Position numbers and translations under genes: made by a program. Under the pieces are notes generated by a model, which was given only the letters and a program-made list of their open reading frames with translations, ran no database searches and was not told where the DNA came from. A stretch of 64,000 nucleotides of DNA from positions 930,001 through 994,000 of the forward strand of contig OZ245840.1 in NCBI GenBank assembly GCA_965228775.1, read 5' to 3'. This stretch comes from JANQMY01 sp965228775. Lineage in GTDB: Bacteria > Pseudomonadota > Alphaproteobacteria > JANQMY01. Numbering within the stretch: position 1 is the stretch's first letter; each line of letters begins with the position of its first letter. Of this stretch, positions 42,282 to 51,423 are shown one piece after another.

Positions 42282-43136
42282 TCAGATGGCGTGCTGAGAC
42301 TTAGCCACCGTCAGCGGATCAAGTGACGCCAAAATCTGCACCACCATGGGCGACAGCTTAACGCCCTGTGCCGGGTAGATCTGATGATCATTTCCCGTGG
42401 CTCGCGCTTCAACCGGTGCGGTAAACTGAGCCCGCCCCCGGGGCGGCAATGGTATCGCTGTTTCCTGCCCTATGTGCTCCGCAATTACGGAGGGGGCCGC
42501 CGTGGGAGGCACAGGCACCTTGGAGCCGTCATGCTTCGCAGAAAGACTGGCAACCACGTCCAACGCGCTGCGCGCCGTCCCGTCTTGGTCGTAGAAGATC
42601 GATTTATTGGCCGCCGCCGCTTTCGGAAACGCATCTGCCGCTGAGCTTTGCGGTGAAGTCTCCGCCAAATGGATCAGCCGCGCAGCGGATCCCGCCCCCA
42701 GGAAATGGGCCATGTAAAGCTCCGCTTCCTTGGGAGCGCGTCCCAGCCCCGCCTCAAGCACGGTGGACGCTTCTTGTGTGTATTCCGCCGCCATAAGCGA
42801 TGACATTTCGGCGTCATGGCGCAAGGCAAGAATTGCCGACTTTTGGCTCGCATCGGCAATTTGGTACCGGCCATTGGCATCCTGCGTGATGGCCGACGCT
42901 TCCGCCTCCAAACCATATTTGGCGCCATGGTTCTTCACCATGCCAAGCCAAGTCTGTTCGATGAACTGGAAGAGGCCCGCCGCGCTGGAGGTCTGCGCTT
43001 TTGCCCCAGTATTTAGGCTGCTTTCGCGCTGTGCCGTCTTCAATAGATAGTCAAAATCCACGCCTGTGCGCGCGCTTGCTTGCGCAATGGCCTGTTTTGG
43101 ATCCAGTGACGGATTAAGCGGTTGTAAAGAAATCAT
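42282..43136 (-). CDS. transglycosylase SLT-domain protein
   Basis: About 284 residues from ATG 43136, which has GGAGG upstream. The SLT fold is at the N-terminus: DYLLKTAQRESSLNTGAKA contains the catalytic Glu (RES), followed by SSAAGLFQFIEQTWLG and ELYMAHFLGAGSAARLI. It cleaves peptidoglycan glycan strands with anhydro-sugar formation. There is no signal peptide, so export would use another route, as in muramidases of flagellar or secretion machines. The C-terminal half is Pro/Ala-rich and unstructured. A CheY-like gene lies just upstream. Confidence 0.83.
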   Translation of the reverse strand: MISLQPLNPSLDPKQAIAQASARTGVDFDYLLKTAQRESSLNTGAKAQTSSAAGLFQFIEQTWLGMVKNHGAKYGLEAEASAITQDANGRYQIADASQKSAILALRHDAEMSSLMAAEYTQEASTVLEAGLGRAPKEAELYMAHFLGAGSAARLIHLAETSPQSSAADAFPKAAAANKSIFYDQDGTARSALDVVASLSAKHDGSKVPVPPTAAPSVIAEHIGQETAIPLPPRGRAQFTAPVEARATGNDHQIYPAQGVKLSPMVVQILASLDPLTVAKSQHAI

Positions 43137-43204
43137 GCGTGCCTCCGGCAAACACAAAGCAATCGTTGTGCCAGCCGGAAACAGCTAAAGACGTTAAGCT
43201 TCTG

Positions 43205-43588
43205 TTAGTGAATAGCGCCCGCTTGCCGCAATTTGTCCTTGAGCAGATCGCCGTCAAACGGCTTCATCAGATACTCGTCGGCGCCTTCCGTGAGGGCCGC
43301 TTGAATGTCTTCCACTTCGGATCGGGCGGTACAAAAAATCACGATAGGCTCCGCACCGTCAGGTTCTTTGCGCAGCTTCTTGAGGAAACTCATCCCGTCC
43401 ATGACAGGCATGTTCCAGTCCAGGAGAACCACATCGGGCATGGTTTTCATACAGGAATCAAAGGCCTGTGCGCCGTCTTCCACTTCTTCGATTGCAAAAT
43501 CGAAGTGTTCCAGCGTTTGGCGCGCAACCTTACGGATGACACGCGAGTCATCGACCACAAGACAACGCTTCTGCAGTGCCTTTTTCAT
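43205..43588 (-). CDS. CheY-like response regulator
   Basis: A 127-residue stand-alone receiver. The acidic pair is Asp 13/14 (VVDDSRVIRK), the phosphoacceptor is Asp 57 (VLLDWNMPVMDG), the switch Thr 87 is in FCTARSE, and Lys 109 is in LMKPFDG. It has no output domain, so it acts by binding a partner, probably a motor or a phosphorelay protein. The Hpt protein 6 kb away is a candidate relay partner (inference). ATG 43588 has GAGGAGAGAG upstream. Confidence 0.93.
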   Translation of the reverse strand: MKKALQKRCLVVDDSRVIRKVARQTLEHFDFAIEEVEDGAQAFDSCMKTMPDVVLLDWNMPVMDGMSFLKKLRKEPDGAEPIVIFCTARSEVEDIQAALTEGADEYLMKPFDGDLLKDKLRQAGAIH

Positions 43589-43684
43589 CTTCGGCTCTCT
43601 CCTCAGATCTCCATAGGAAACCTAGGGAAGAGACCTTAACTTTCTCTTTCGTTAATTCGGTTCAGCCGAATGAAGGTGTTCTGT

Positions 43685-44356
43685 TTACAGACGGTTAACT
43701 TCGTTAAGCGCCTGGAACAGCTTGCCGACGCCTGTACGCTTGACACTGTTGCCGCGAATAATCTCCGATGGCCTTACATCCTTGCCGTAATATCTCCGAT
43801 TCCATTTGCTGCGAGGTGCAATGACTGCCCCTTCCAGATTGATACCGCCATAGAGCCCCTTCGAGCGCACGAACGCCAACACATCCGCCGTTTGTGCTTT
43901 CGCGCCCAACCCCACAGGACCGGCAGCCACACTCACATCACCGCCCAATTTCACGTCGGATGTGAAAAGCGCATCCAATCCCCGTTCCGTCATGATCATC
44001 AGGATGATCTCGGAAATTTCGCCGCCAATCTGTAAACCAAACGTGGCGGAACCGGATGTGTAAAAGGCAGGGTAACTCCACCCTTCACCTTTCCGACCCA
44101 CCAGAATGCCGTTGCCGCCCGATCCGCCGAATATGAACCCGGCTTTGATATTGGACGGGAAAATCATCAACCCTTTGGCGTCTTTCACATTGTCGCGAAA
44201 CCAGGCCAGTTCCGGATCGGCAACAAATTCGCGCAAGGTCACGGTGGCATTGTCCACCAGCTGCTGCTGCTTGAGAGCATCCTCAGCGGAGCTGGGCGTG
44301 GCGCTAAACGCCAGAACAAATGCGAAAATCGATAGAACAAGTGAGCGCATGTGCAT
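43685..44356 (-). CDS. SYLF/YSC84-domain lipid-binding protein
   Basis: A 223-residue secreted protein (signal peptide FAFVLAFSATPSSAED). The SYLF pattern is clear: DNVKDAKGLMIFPSNIKAGF, GGSGGNGILVGRKGEGWSYP, SATFGLQIGGE and the C-terminal LYGGINLEGAVIAP. The family binds phosphoinositides or other lipids in eukaryotes; in bacteria it is periplasmic with unknown role. AAGGAG precedes ATG 44356. It is divergent from the SH3b gene. Confidence 0.9.
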   Translation of the reverse strand: MHMRSLVLSIFAFVLAFSATPSSAEDALKQQQLVDNATVTLREFVADPELAWFRDNVKDAKGLMIFPSNIKAGFIFGGSGGNGILVGRKGEGWSYPAFYTSGSATFGLQIGGEISEIILMIMTERGLDALFTSDVKLGGDVSVAAGPVGLGAKAQTADVLAFVRSKGLYGGINLEGAVIAPRSKWNRRYYGKDVRPSEIIRGNSVKRTGVGKLFQALNEVNRL

Positions 44357-44497
44357 GCCCCCGTCTCCTTTAGAAGATTACAAACGAATTCCAAATACCA
44401 TGCGAATCGGCCGGTTTTGGGGACAAAAGTGTACACCACATCCCCTCATAAGAAGCCGTTTTGACAGTGTTTGATGGCGTTTTTGTGGAGATTTCAG

Positions 44498-45139
44498 ATG
44501 TTTCGGGGCTTTGCGTTGGAATGGACCGCCGGGATTGGTTTCTTTCTGGGCGCTTTGTTCGCCATTGCCCCCTCCATCGCCAGTGATGAAGCCCCCCTGT
44601 TCCGCGTGACGAATGTGGACGAATGGGACGTGCTGTATGTGCGGGAAGCCCCCTCGCCAAAAGCGAAGATCATTGGCGCCTTGCCGAGCGACGCCGCGGA
44701 GATAAAACTTCTAAGGCAACGAAAAGACGAAGCGCCTGAATGGCGCCGCATCGCCTATCGAGATATCAAAGGCTGGGTCAACGTAAGTTTCCTGGAGGCG
44801 GACCCCGGCGATGAACGGCCTGTCAGTTTGGCGACCAGACTAAGCTGCCTTGGTACGGAACCGGCTTGGGATTTGACAATCGCCGATGGCAAAGCGTTGT
44901 TCATGCCGGTGGGCGAAAACCAGCAGCTTCTGTATACCCGCATTCCCAAAATGGCCGTCAATCGCGCGACCACATGGGCGATCGAAGCCCATGACGCAAA
45001 GACGGAACAATCGGCCGTCTTCGTCATTCGTTCGTCCGGTGAATGTTTGGAAGGGCAATCGGCAGAGAAGAAGCCTTACGAAGTGTTCGGCAATTTCACG
45101 GACGGCGCGGTCGTCACCGGCTGCTGCACGCCCTTTTGA
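44498..45139 (+). CDS. secreted SH3b-domain protein with COG3650-like end
   Basis: About 213 residues from ATG 44498, which has GTGGAG upstream; earlier TTG/ATG codons at 44471-44474 are possible. A signal peptide (IGFFLGALFAIAPSIAS) is followed by a bacterial SH3 domain (VTNVDEWDVLYVREAPSPKA to GWVNVSFLE). Then comes a domain with CLGTEPAWDLTIADG and a C-terminal Cys-rich end (GAVVTGCCTPF), as in the COG3650 type of periplasmic proteins. Probably binds cell-wall or a small ligand; function unknown. Confidence 0.78.
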   Translation: MFRGFALEWTAGIGFFLGALFAIAPSIASDEAPLFRVTNVDEWDVLYVREAPSPKAKIIGALPSDAAEIKLLRQRKDEAPEWRRIAYRDIKGWVNVSFLEADPGDERPVSLATRLSCLGTEPAWDLTIADGKALFMPVGENQQLLYTRIPKMAVNRATTWAIEAHDAKTEQSAVFVIRSSGECLEGQSAEKKPYEVFGNFTDGAVVTGCCTPF

Positions 45140-45172
45140 ATTCTATCCAACCAATTTCGGCGACACGTAGTA

Positions 45173-46870
45173 TTACCTAATCTTTCGTATCTTGGAGACA
45201 ATCGAAGGCTTGTCCAACGCATTCAGGCGCGCTTGTGCGCGTGGATGACCATTATCGCGCGCAAGCTCATACCATTCTCGAGCGACCGATGGTTGCGGCT
45301 TTATCTCGCCCTTTCCCTTACGAAGCGCTTCCGCGATTTCGAATTGGAGCTCCGAAGTCGCGTTCTGCTTATTCACCTCAAGCAACATTTGGATATATTC
45401 GTTCTGATTTTGCCCAGCGAGAACAAACCATTTGGCCGCCAGTTTGACATTTTGCGTTATACCATTGCCGAAAAAATACATTGACCCGAGATTATACTGG
45501 CAAACAGCATCACCCAATTTCGCTGCGCGTTCAAAACACTTCTTTGCCTTCTTACCGCTTGCAGTATCGCGAGGGTCTGTTTGAGCCTTCGACAAAAACG
45601 CAAGTCCATCATTGTAGAGCTGAATAATACGGTCATCGACATCCCCCTCCATCGCAGCCAGAATCATTATGGCCCCTTGGTGACCGCCCAAGGCAGCCTC
45701 GCGATACAATTTCATGGCTTTGTCGAGCTGCGGCTTAATCTTGTCCGTACCATGATGGTAAGATACCGCACGCTCGAAAACCAATTCGATCCTTGACACA
45801 ACTTTCGTGTCGATATCCGGCACAGTGTCCTGAGCCCTAGAGACTTCTTCTATAGATTGATTTTCTTGATCCAATTTATTGGAACTCTCGACGGGCAAGA
45901 TTTCAGCCTCGTCCCTTTTTGTGGAATCGTCAGACAGCTTTGTCTGAGCTTGGTTCGGGTCCTTGGGGTGGGCCTCGCTCAACGTAAATTCGTCTGCTCT
46001 CTGATTTTCATACAGACCGCCCTCAATCGTCCCCTGAGGCCGGTTCACTGTGGCGGCGGTGCCTTGCCTGGCCGTATCATCATGCTTTGTCTTGGTTACT
46101 AGAGCGGCCACCAGGTCAATCGACTCTTCAATCACCGGCAAATCTTCGTGGCGAGGATATGGCCCTATCAAGGGCGGCCCGGTGTCTTTGACACGGTTAC
46201 TGCTGGGAAGCGGTTGGGGCGGGCGCGTCGCCGCGGGGTCCTGCACAGCGTCAACATCAATAAAAGAATAATCCTCATCACTTTCGCCACTTAACAGCGC
46301 ACTATCGTTTTTCCGCGCCAAAGATCGAGCGCGCTCGTACAGCATTTTCAGATTTTTGGGCGAGAGGATGTAGGTTTTTAGTTTATCCTTATAGGTCCGG
46401 ACCCGGAGAGACCGTGCTTCCGGCATTGCCGCCTGTTCGTCTTCGGCGATGGTCAGACGCAGCGCATGCACCCGCTGGGCGATTTCTTTCAGCGCCAGTT
46501 CATCGACCTTAGCGACGCTGAAGGGGCCCTGCGGCGCGCAATCGCGTATCAGCCGATGGCCGATACTCTCTTCAAAGAACCCCCACCTTCGCACGCTGGC
46601 GAAGTTCTTACCGAAGCTTTCATTAATCAGATTCGCGAGTTCTTCACGGGTTTGTTTGCGAGTTTGGCGCCGCTCCCGCCAGGACGAGGCTTTCTTCGCA
46701 AATTCCAGCGAGCCACCCGGGCCGCCATTTTCATCTCGGCTAAAGAGCAGCTCATAGTCGTCTCGATGGCCGCGCCGTGCCAAAGGTGCGGCGATAGCCT
46801 TCTTGATGAAATGATCAAACTGTTGTGCCGTGTTGTAAGAGGCAATTTGAAACTCATTGTCACCCGGCAT
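45173..46870 (-). CDS. Sel1-repeat protein with disordered middle
   Basis: A 565-residue soluble protein without signal peptide. Residues 1-190 are basic and helical (SSWRERRQTRKQTREEL, then AKVDELALKEIAQRVHALRL). Residues about 200-370 are acidic and low-complexity. The C-terminus has Sel1-like units (AAKLGDAVCQYNLGSMYFFG, NVKLAAKWFVLAGQ, then SVAREWYELARDNGHPRAQA). It resembles Sel1 scaffolds that act in signalling or at secretion and effector interfaces, but I cannot assign a role. It begins MPGDN, similar to the first residues of the candidate effectors, which may be chance. Convergent with the SH3b gene. Confidence 0.72.
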   Translation of the reverse strand: MPGDNEFQIASYNTAQQFDHFIKKAIAAPLARRGHRDDYELLFSRDENGGPGGSLEFAKKASSWRERRQTRKQTREELANLINESFGKNFASVRRWGFFEESIGHRLIRDCAPQGPFSVAKVDELALKEIAQRVHALRLTIAEDEQAAMPEARSLRVRTYKDKLKTYILSPKNLKMLYERARSLARKNDSALLSGESDEDYSFIDVDAVQDPAATRPPQPLPSSNRVKDTGPPLIGPYPRHEDLPVIEESIDLVAALVTKTKHDDTARQGTAATVNRPQGTIEGGLYENQRADEFTLSEAHPKDPNQAQTKLSDDSTKRDEAEILPVESSNKLDQENQSIEEVSRAQDTVPDIDTKVVSRIELVFERAVSYHHGTDKIKPQLDKAMKLYREAALGGHQGAIMILAAMEGDVDDRIIQLYNDGLAFLSKAQTDPRDTASGKKAKKCFERAAKLGDAVCQYNLGSMYFFGNGITQNVKLAAKWFVLAGQNQNEYIQMLLEVNKQNATSELQFEIAEALRKGKGEIKPQPSVAREWYELARDNGHPRAQARLNALDKPSIVSKIRKIR

Positions 46871-47106
46871 GGATGCCCCTTAACCTTTTGTACTGGTTGT
46901 TATTGGGAACCTTCAGCGAACACGCACTCTCCCCGCCACAACAGGGATTTACTTCGCCTGTTAGATTAGCCTGCAGGGGTTAGAAAATCGTCGCAGATGA
47001 TTGCATCACAGTCTCACTACGCCTTCTGCGTCAGCGAAATGCAGACCGGCCTGGAGTCGTTTCCTAAAGAACACTCCCGAAGTGAGGGCGGATGCCAAAA
47101 AGGACG

Positions 47107-48273
47107 TTAATAAGACTTCGGCAATTCCAGCACGCGCTCTGCCACGAAACTCAAAATCATTTCGCGGCTCACCGGCGCAATACGCGCAATCATCACCTCA
47201 CGGAACAATCGTTCCACATGATATTCTTTGGCATACCCCATCCCCCCATGGGTCATAACGGCTTGCTCGCAGGCCCGATATCCAGCCTCACCACCGAGAT
47301 ATTTGGCGCTGTTCGCTTCGGCCCCGCAGGACTTACCGGCGTCGTACAGGGCAGCCGCCTTGAACACCATCAAATTGGCGGCCTCAAGCTCCATCCAGCA
47401 TCGCGCCAGGGGATGTTGGATTGCCTGGTTTTGTCCGATAGGGCGGCCAAAGACAACGCGTTCGCGGGCGTAGTCTGCCGCCCGTTTGAGCGCTGCCATG
47501 CCGATCCCAACACCTTCAGCACCGACGAGCACACGTTCCGGATTGAGGCCATGCAATAGATATTGGAAGCCTTTACCTTCTTCTCCGATCAGATCTTCCT
47601 TGGGAATACGCAAGCCGTCAATAAACAGCGCATTAGAGTCAACTGCCTTGCGGCCCATTTTCTCGATCTCGCGCACCTCAACGAAATTTCGATCAAGGTC
47701 TGTGTAGAAAAGACTGAGGCCATCACTTGCCTTCTTAGTCTGATCAAGCGGCGTTGTGCGCGCGATCAACAGTATCTTGTTGGCACTCTGGGCCGTCGAC
47801 GTCCACATTTTTTGTCCGTGGGCAACGTAATGCGTTCCATCCCATTCCGCCCGGCATTCTAGGTGCGTTGTATCCAACCCCGCATTGGGTTCGGTGACGC
47901 CAAAACAGCACCGGTCTTTGCCTTGAATAAGCGGCGGCAAAAATCGCTGTTTTTGCTCGTCAGTTCCGAACACGACAATGGGCATGGGGCCAAACAGATT
48001 GATATGCACCGCGGAGACACCACTCATCCCGGCGCCCGATTCCGCAATGGTCTGCATCATGATCGCAGCTTCTGTCACGCCGAGCCCAGACCCGCCAAAT
48101 TCCTGCGGCATGGCAACGCCCAGCCAGCCGCCGTTGGCTAAGTCTTTTGCGAAATCATCCGGGAAGCCCCCATTCCGGTCGCGGTCCAACCAATAGGCAT
48201 CGTCATAGGCCTCGCAGAGTTTGGCGACCGATCGTTTGATCGCAAGCTGGTCTTCAGTCAGGTCAAAGTTCAT
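47107..48273 (-). CDS. acyl-CoA dehydrogenase
   Basis: A 388-residue flavoprotein of the acyl-CoA dehydrogenase family (FAD, electron transfer to ETF). The signature CCFGVTEPNAGLDTT binds the flavin and substrate, followed by GQKMWTSTAQSA and the C-terminal HGGMGYAKEYHVERLFRE. The catalytic base is in the loop near GGEAGYRACEQ, as in isovaleryl-type enzymes, or is displaced; substrate length cannot be told. It lies downstream of the antiporter gene (24 bases) on the same strand. The C-terminus is VAERVLELPKSY. Confidence 0.92.
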   Translation of the reverse strand: MNFDLTEDQLAIKRSVAKLCEAYDDAYWLDRDRNGGFPDDFAKDLANGGWLGVAMPQEFGGSGLGVTEAAIMMQTIAESGAGMSGVSAVHINLFGPMPIVVFGTDEQKQRFLPPLIQGKDRCCFGVTEPNAGLDTTHLECRAEWDGTHYVAHGQKMWTSTAQSANKILLIARTTPLDQTKKASDGLSLFYTDLDRNFVEVREIEKMGRKAVDSNALFIDGLRIPKEDLIGEEGKGFQYLLHGLNPERVLVGAEGVGIGMAALKRAADYARERVVFGRPIGQNQAIQHPLARCWMELEAANLMVFKAAALYDAGKSCGAEANSAKYLGGEAGYRACEQAVMTHGGMGYAKEYHVERLFREVMIARIAPVSREMILSFVAERVLELPKSY

Positions 48274-48297
48274 CGAATAGGCACCACATTTGCGCGC

Positions 48298-49245
48298 CTA
48301 CTGAAGCGTTATGTATCCGAACAAGATCGTCAGATACCCGGCATATAAAGTGAGCAGCAAAGTGCCCTCCAGCCGGCTCAACCGCCAATTCGACGCTAGA
48401 AACGGAATAATGATAACGGATGCCGCCAACATCCACCAAACGTCGAACTGCACCATGTTACTGGGTAGAGAAATTGCCGTCGGGGAAACAATGGCCGCTA
48501 CGCCCAATATACCAAAGAGGTTGAAAATACCGCTGCCGATAATGTTCCCTGCAACAATCTCGGGATTTTTTCGCCAGGCCGCCACGACAGTCGCGGCAAG
48601 TTCCGGTAGCGATGTCCCCACAGCCACCAAAGACAGGCCGATGATTGACGGGGGCACGTCGAGGGTAATCGCCAGATCTGTGGCACCATCCACTAGGAAC
48701 TGCGCCCCAAACATAAGCGCCACAGCCCCCCCGGCTGTGATCAAGATGTTGAGAAAAACGTTCTGCGTTAATGCATCATTGTCGACCACCGCAACCGTGT
48801 TCGATTGGCGTTCGGTGATCAGCAGTACAAGGATGTAAACGAAGAGAAGACCTACAAAGACCGTTCCAACGGCGGATGTGAACGACTGCGTTTGGGCAAT
48901 CCAAACCGTCAAACCACTGGCGCCGAGAAGAACGGCCCCATCACGAAAGACCGTGTTGCGGTGAATTGCTATCGGAAAAATTAGGGCACCGAGCGCCATC
49001 ACCAAGAAAATGTTCGAAATATTGCTGCCGATAACATTACCGGTGGCGATGTCGGGCTGTCCGGTAAATATGGCATCTATCGCAACCACGAGTTCCGGCG
49101 CGGACGTGCCGATGGAAACGATCACGGCGCCGACGAACAGTCGTGAGACACCCATCGCCCGGGACAGACCAATGCCGCCCCGCACCAGCCCTTCCCCGCC
49201 CAGGCCAAGCAAAAGCAGTCCGCCCAGAATCTCAATCCCCATCAT
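48298..49245 (-). CDS. calcium/sodium antiporter (CaCA family)
   Basis: A 315-residue inner membrane protein with ten helices in two inverted halves. Each half has the alpha repeat: SIGTSAPELVVAI and GNVIGSNISNIFLV in the first, AVGTSLPELAATVV and GNIIGSGIFNLFGILG in the second. It exchanges Ca or a similar cation for Na or H across the inner membrane, in the YrbG/CaxA-like group. Two ATG codons stand side by side (49245 and 49242). The acyl-CoA dehydrogenase gene follows after 24 bases. Confidence 0.92.
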   Translation of the reverse strand: MMGIEILGGLLLLGLGGEGLVRGGIGLSRAMGVSRLFVGAVIVSIGTSAPELVVAIDAIFTGQPDIATGNVIGSNISNIFLVMALGALIFPIAIHRNTVFRDGAVLLGASGLTVWIAQTQSFTSAVGTVFVGLLFVYILVLLITERQSNTVAVVDNDALTQNVFLNILITAGGAVALMFGAQFLVDGATDLAITLDVPPSIIGLSLVAVGTSLPELAATVVAAWRKNPEIVAGNIIGSGIFNLFGILGVAAIVSPTAISLPSNMVQFDVWWMLAASVIIIPFLASNWRLSRLEGTLLLTLYAGYLTILFGYITLQ

Positions 49246-49383
49246 GGATGGCCGCCCCCTTTAGTCGCTTCTGACCGCCGACATGTCTGGTGCGAAAACA
49301 CCACACAACGGCCCCCTCTTGTCGGCACTGTTGCATGACTTCCGGGATGGCGTAAAGGACGGGGACGGTTCGTCAAATCCGGG

Positions 49384-50532
49384 TCAGCATTGAGCCCGGC
49401 GGCATGGGTCGAAATAAGCCGCGATGGCTGGTTTTTCGCCCAATCGCATCATTTCTGTGATGAGTCTGGCCGTTCCCGGCGCCTGCAAAATGCCATTACG
49501 GTGATGCCCCGCTGCCACATACAGATTCTCCGCACCATACCGACCCAGGAATGGCGCACGGTCCGGCGACCCGGCGCGTAGACCGGCCCAAGTTTCCACA
49601 ACGGGCAAATGGCAAATGGCCGGGATCAATTCTTCCGCCCGCAAGCGCAAACCGGCGATTGCCTCCGCCGTCACGGACACATCAAACCCCGCCTCTTCCA
49701 TTGTCGCGCCAATGATAAGACGACCATCGGCACGAGGGACCAAATATATTCCTTCCGCCCAAATCACATGGTGGACAATGGGATCTTCTACATCCATCTG
49801 TAAGCAGAGCATTTGACCTTTGATCGGCCGAACCGGCAGCGGGTCAAGTCCACTGGCGGCGAATAGCTCCGGCGTCCATGCTCCGGCTGCAACGCAGACC
49901 TGATCGAACCGCCGGGGCGCGCCCCCGGCAATCAGACCATCGACGTGGTCACGATTCAGAAGCAACCGTTCCACCGGCGATCCGTCTTCAAGGATTACAC
50001 CACGCGTCTCACACAAATGTCGAAGCGCAGCCAATAACGACCGCGTGTCGACGGAGTGGTCCATCGGATGCAAAGTGGCGCTTTCGACCAACGGCGATAA
50101 ATCCGGCTCCAACTTTCGAAGCTCTTCGCCCTTTAAGTTTTGACCGGTTGCCGCGCCACCCTCGCCATTCTGGGACGGCCTTTTGATCAATAACGTGCCC
50201 TTGGCCTTGTGGCCCACGGACATCCTCGACTCTGTTTCGATCGCCGTCGCGTAGTCGGGCCACAGTTCGGCACACCAGCGATTGAATTTCTGCAGGGCGG
50301 GCCACTCATCAATGCTTTCGACGGTCGCGGCGAGCATGCCGGCAGCGGCCCAACTGCCTGCCATATGAGATAAGCCTGCATCGAATAATGTGACATTGGC
50401 GCCATCCTTCGCCAGTTCCCAAGCGAGGGATAAGCCAATCACGCCGCCGCCAACAACCGCAATGGATTGGGCGCCACTGGGCTTGGCTGATGCATTCGCA
50501 TTTTTTGCTTTGTGTTCACTGTCACGGGCCAT
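49384..50532 (-). CDS. thiO: FAD-dependent glycine oxidase-like protein (ThiO type)
   Basis: About 382 residues. The FAD-binding Rossmann motif VVGGGVIGLSLAWELAKDG begins near residue 25; the first 20 residues are polar and not conserved. PVRPIKGQMLCLQM and the C-terminal WAGLRAGSPDRAPFLGRYG with GHHRNGILQAPGTA are the ThiO/DAO hallmarks. ThiO oxidises glycine to iminoglycine for the thiazole ring of thiamine; sarcosine-oxidase-like members also exist. No thiS, thiG or thiE is adjacent, so the thiamine role is inferred from similarity. A perfect palindrome overlaps the start codon, and no good ribosome binding site is seen. Confidence 0.8.
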   Translation of the reverse strand: MARDSEHKAKNANASAKPSGAQSIAVVGGGVIGLSLAWELAKDGANVTLFDAGLSHMAGSWAAAGMLAATVESIDEWPALQKFNRWCAELWPDYATAIETESRMSVGHKAKGTLLIKRPSQNGEGGAATGQNLKGEELRKLEPDLSPLVESATLHPMDHSVDTRSLLAALRHLCETRGVILEDGSPVERLLLNRDHVDGLIAGGAPRRFDQVCVAAGAWTPELFAASGLDPLPVRPIKGQMLCLQMDVEDPIVHHVIWAEGIYLVPRADGRLIIGATMEEAGFDVSVTAEAIAGLRLRAEELIPAICHLPVVETWAGLRAGSPDRAPFLGRYGAENLYVAAGHHRNGILQAPGTARLITEMMRLGEKPAIAAYFDPCRRAQC

Positions 50533-50542
50533 GCCGTGACAG
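50519..50542. promoter_or_regulatory. palindrome over the thiO start
   Basis: CTGTCACGG (50519-50527) and CCGTGACAG (50534-50542) form a perfect 9-base inverted repeat around six bases that include the ATG start (50530-50532). As RNA it would bury the start codon in a hairpin loop; as DNA it could be an operator. Confidence 0.5.
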
Positions 50543-50597
50543 TAGCTATTGTTAGGGGGTTTTCAATGGGGCGAAATCGCCTTTTAGAGCAATACAG

Positions 50598-51128
50598 CTA
50601 TGCGCTGAGCGCTTGTGGCCGCGTCCAAGCGGGATGATCTACCGTACGCGGCTCTTCAACTTCTTGGGTCTGAATCTGCTCCAAACGTTGAAGAATTTCG
50701 GACGTTGCCATGGCCGTACTTCCTGCAAGGGTTGCCACTTCTTGTGCAAGATCCGCAATCTCGGCCGTCCGCCGATCGCTTTTCTGACGCTCGAGCACTT
50801 CGAAGCGCTCTTTCGCCGTCTGCGCAATGGCTGCCTGATTGATCATAACTTCCTTACGCAGTGACTTTACAAGTTCGGCCACTTTGCGTTCCGCGTGCCA
50901 CCCAACGATACCTCCGATGGCAAGACCGACGCCCGTTGCCACGAGTATCCGTAAGCGCACCTCTTCCGAATCGATTCCCATCGCCCCATCAACAGAGGTA
51001 AGCGCGACACCACCGATGACACCGATCATCGTCAGCATACCAATGAAACTGAAAGAAATTTGCGTCGACAACGGCATAAAGGGCTCGCCTTTGGCCGGTT
51101 TGTCTTTTTCGGGCGCAACATAGGTCAT
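50598..51128 (-). CDS. membrane protein with coiled-coil tail
   Basis: About 176 residues from ATG 51128, which has GGGAGGAAAC upstream; the longer frame to 51212 is unsupported. Two membrane segments (SFSFIGMLTMIGVIGGVAL and ILVATGVGLAIGGIVGW) are followed by a long cytoplasmic helix (KVAELVKSLRKEVMINQAAI and AEIADLAQEVATLAGST). I do not recognise a family. Such proteins can act as membrane scaffolds. It stands between thiO and a REP-like element. Confidence 0.68.
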   Translation of the reverse strand: MTYVAPEKDKPAKGEPFMPLSTQISFSFIGMLTMIGVIGGVALTSVDGAMGIDSEEVRLRILVATGVGLAIGGIVGWHAERKVAELVKSLRKEVMINQAAIAQTAKERFEVLERQKSDRRTAEIADLAQEVATLAGSTAMATSEILQRLEQIQTQEVEEPRTVDHPAWTRPQALSA

Positions 51129-51374
51129 GGACAGTTTCCTCCCTCGCTGAAGTCCCACAAACGCTTTTGGTGATGCACACCAATTCAGCGTTCTGAGAGG
51201 AAGCCTCCACAATCATGGCTAAGAAAAAGTAAAAGCGACAAAGTCAGAAAATTTACGAATGATTCACTGTTTCAAGCAGACGCTCGCGCTCGCCGCTTTC
51301 ATCGTGCTGTTCATGCTACGCGACAAAAACCGGATGTTTGCGTCGAGTGATTGATTCTAACTATTGGCACACTT

Positions 51375-51410
51375 CGTCATCCCTGCTCGCACTGGTGAGC
51401 AAGGATGACG
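51375..51410. repeat. REP-like palindrome
   Basis: The outer arms CGTCATCC (51375-51382) and GGATGACG (51403-51410) and the inner arms TGCTC/GAGCA give one long hairpin. It lies 13 bases past the stop of the next minus-strand gene and may also stop transcription. Related elements lie at 21.7, 52.3 and 57.2 kb. Confidence 0.7.
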
Positions 51411-51423
51411 AACGGAGACTTAC

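Noticed and set aside
45173..46870. Third member of the effector family
   Set aside because: Only the first residues MPGD resemble the effectors; the SR-[DE]-KARDL module is absent, so I keep it only as a weak lead.
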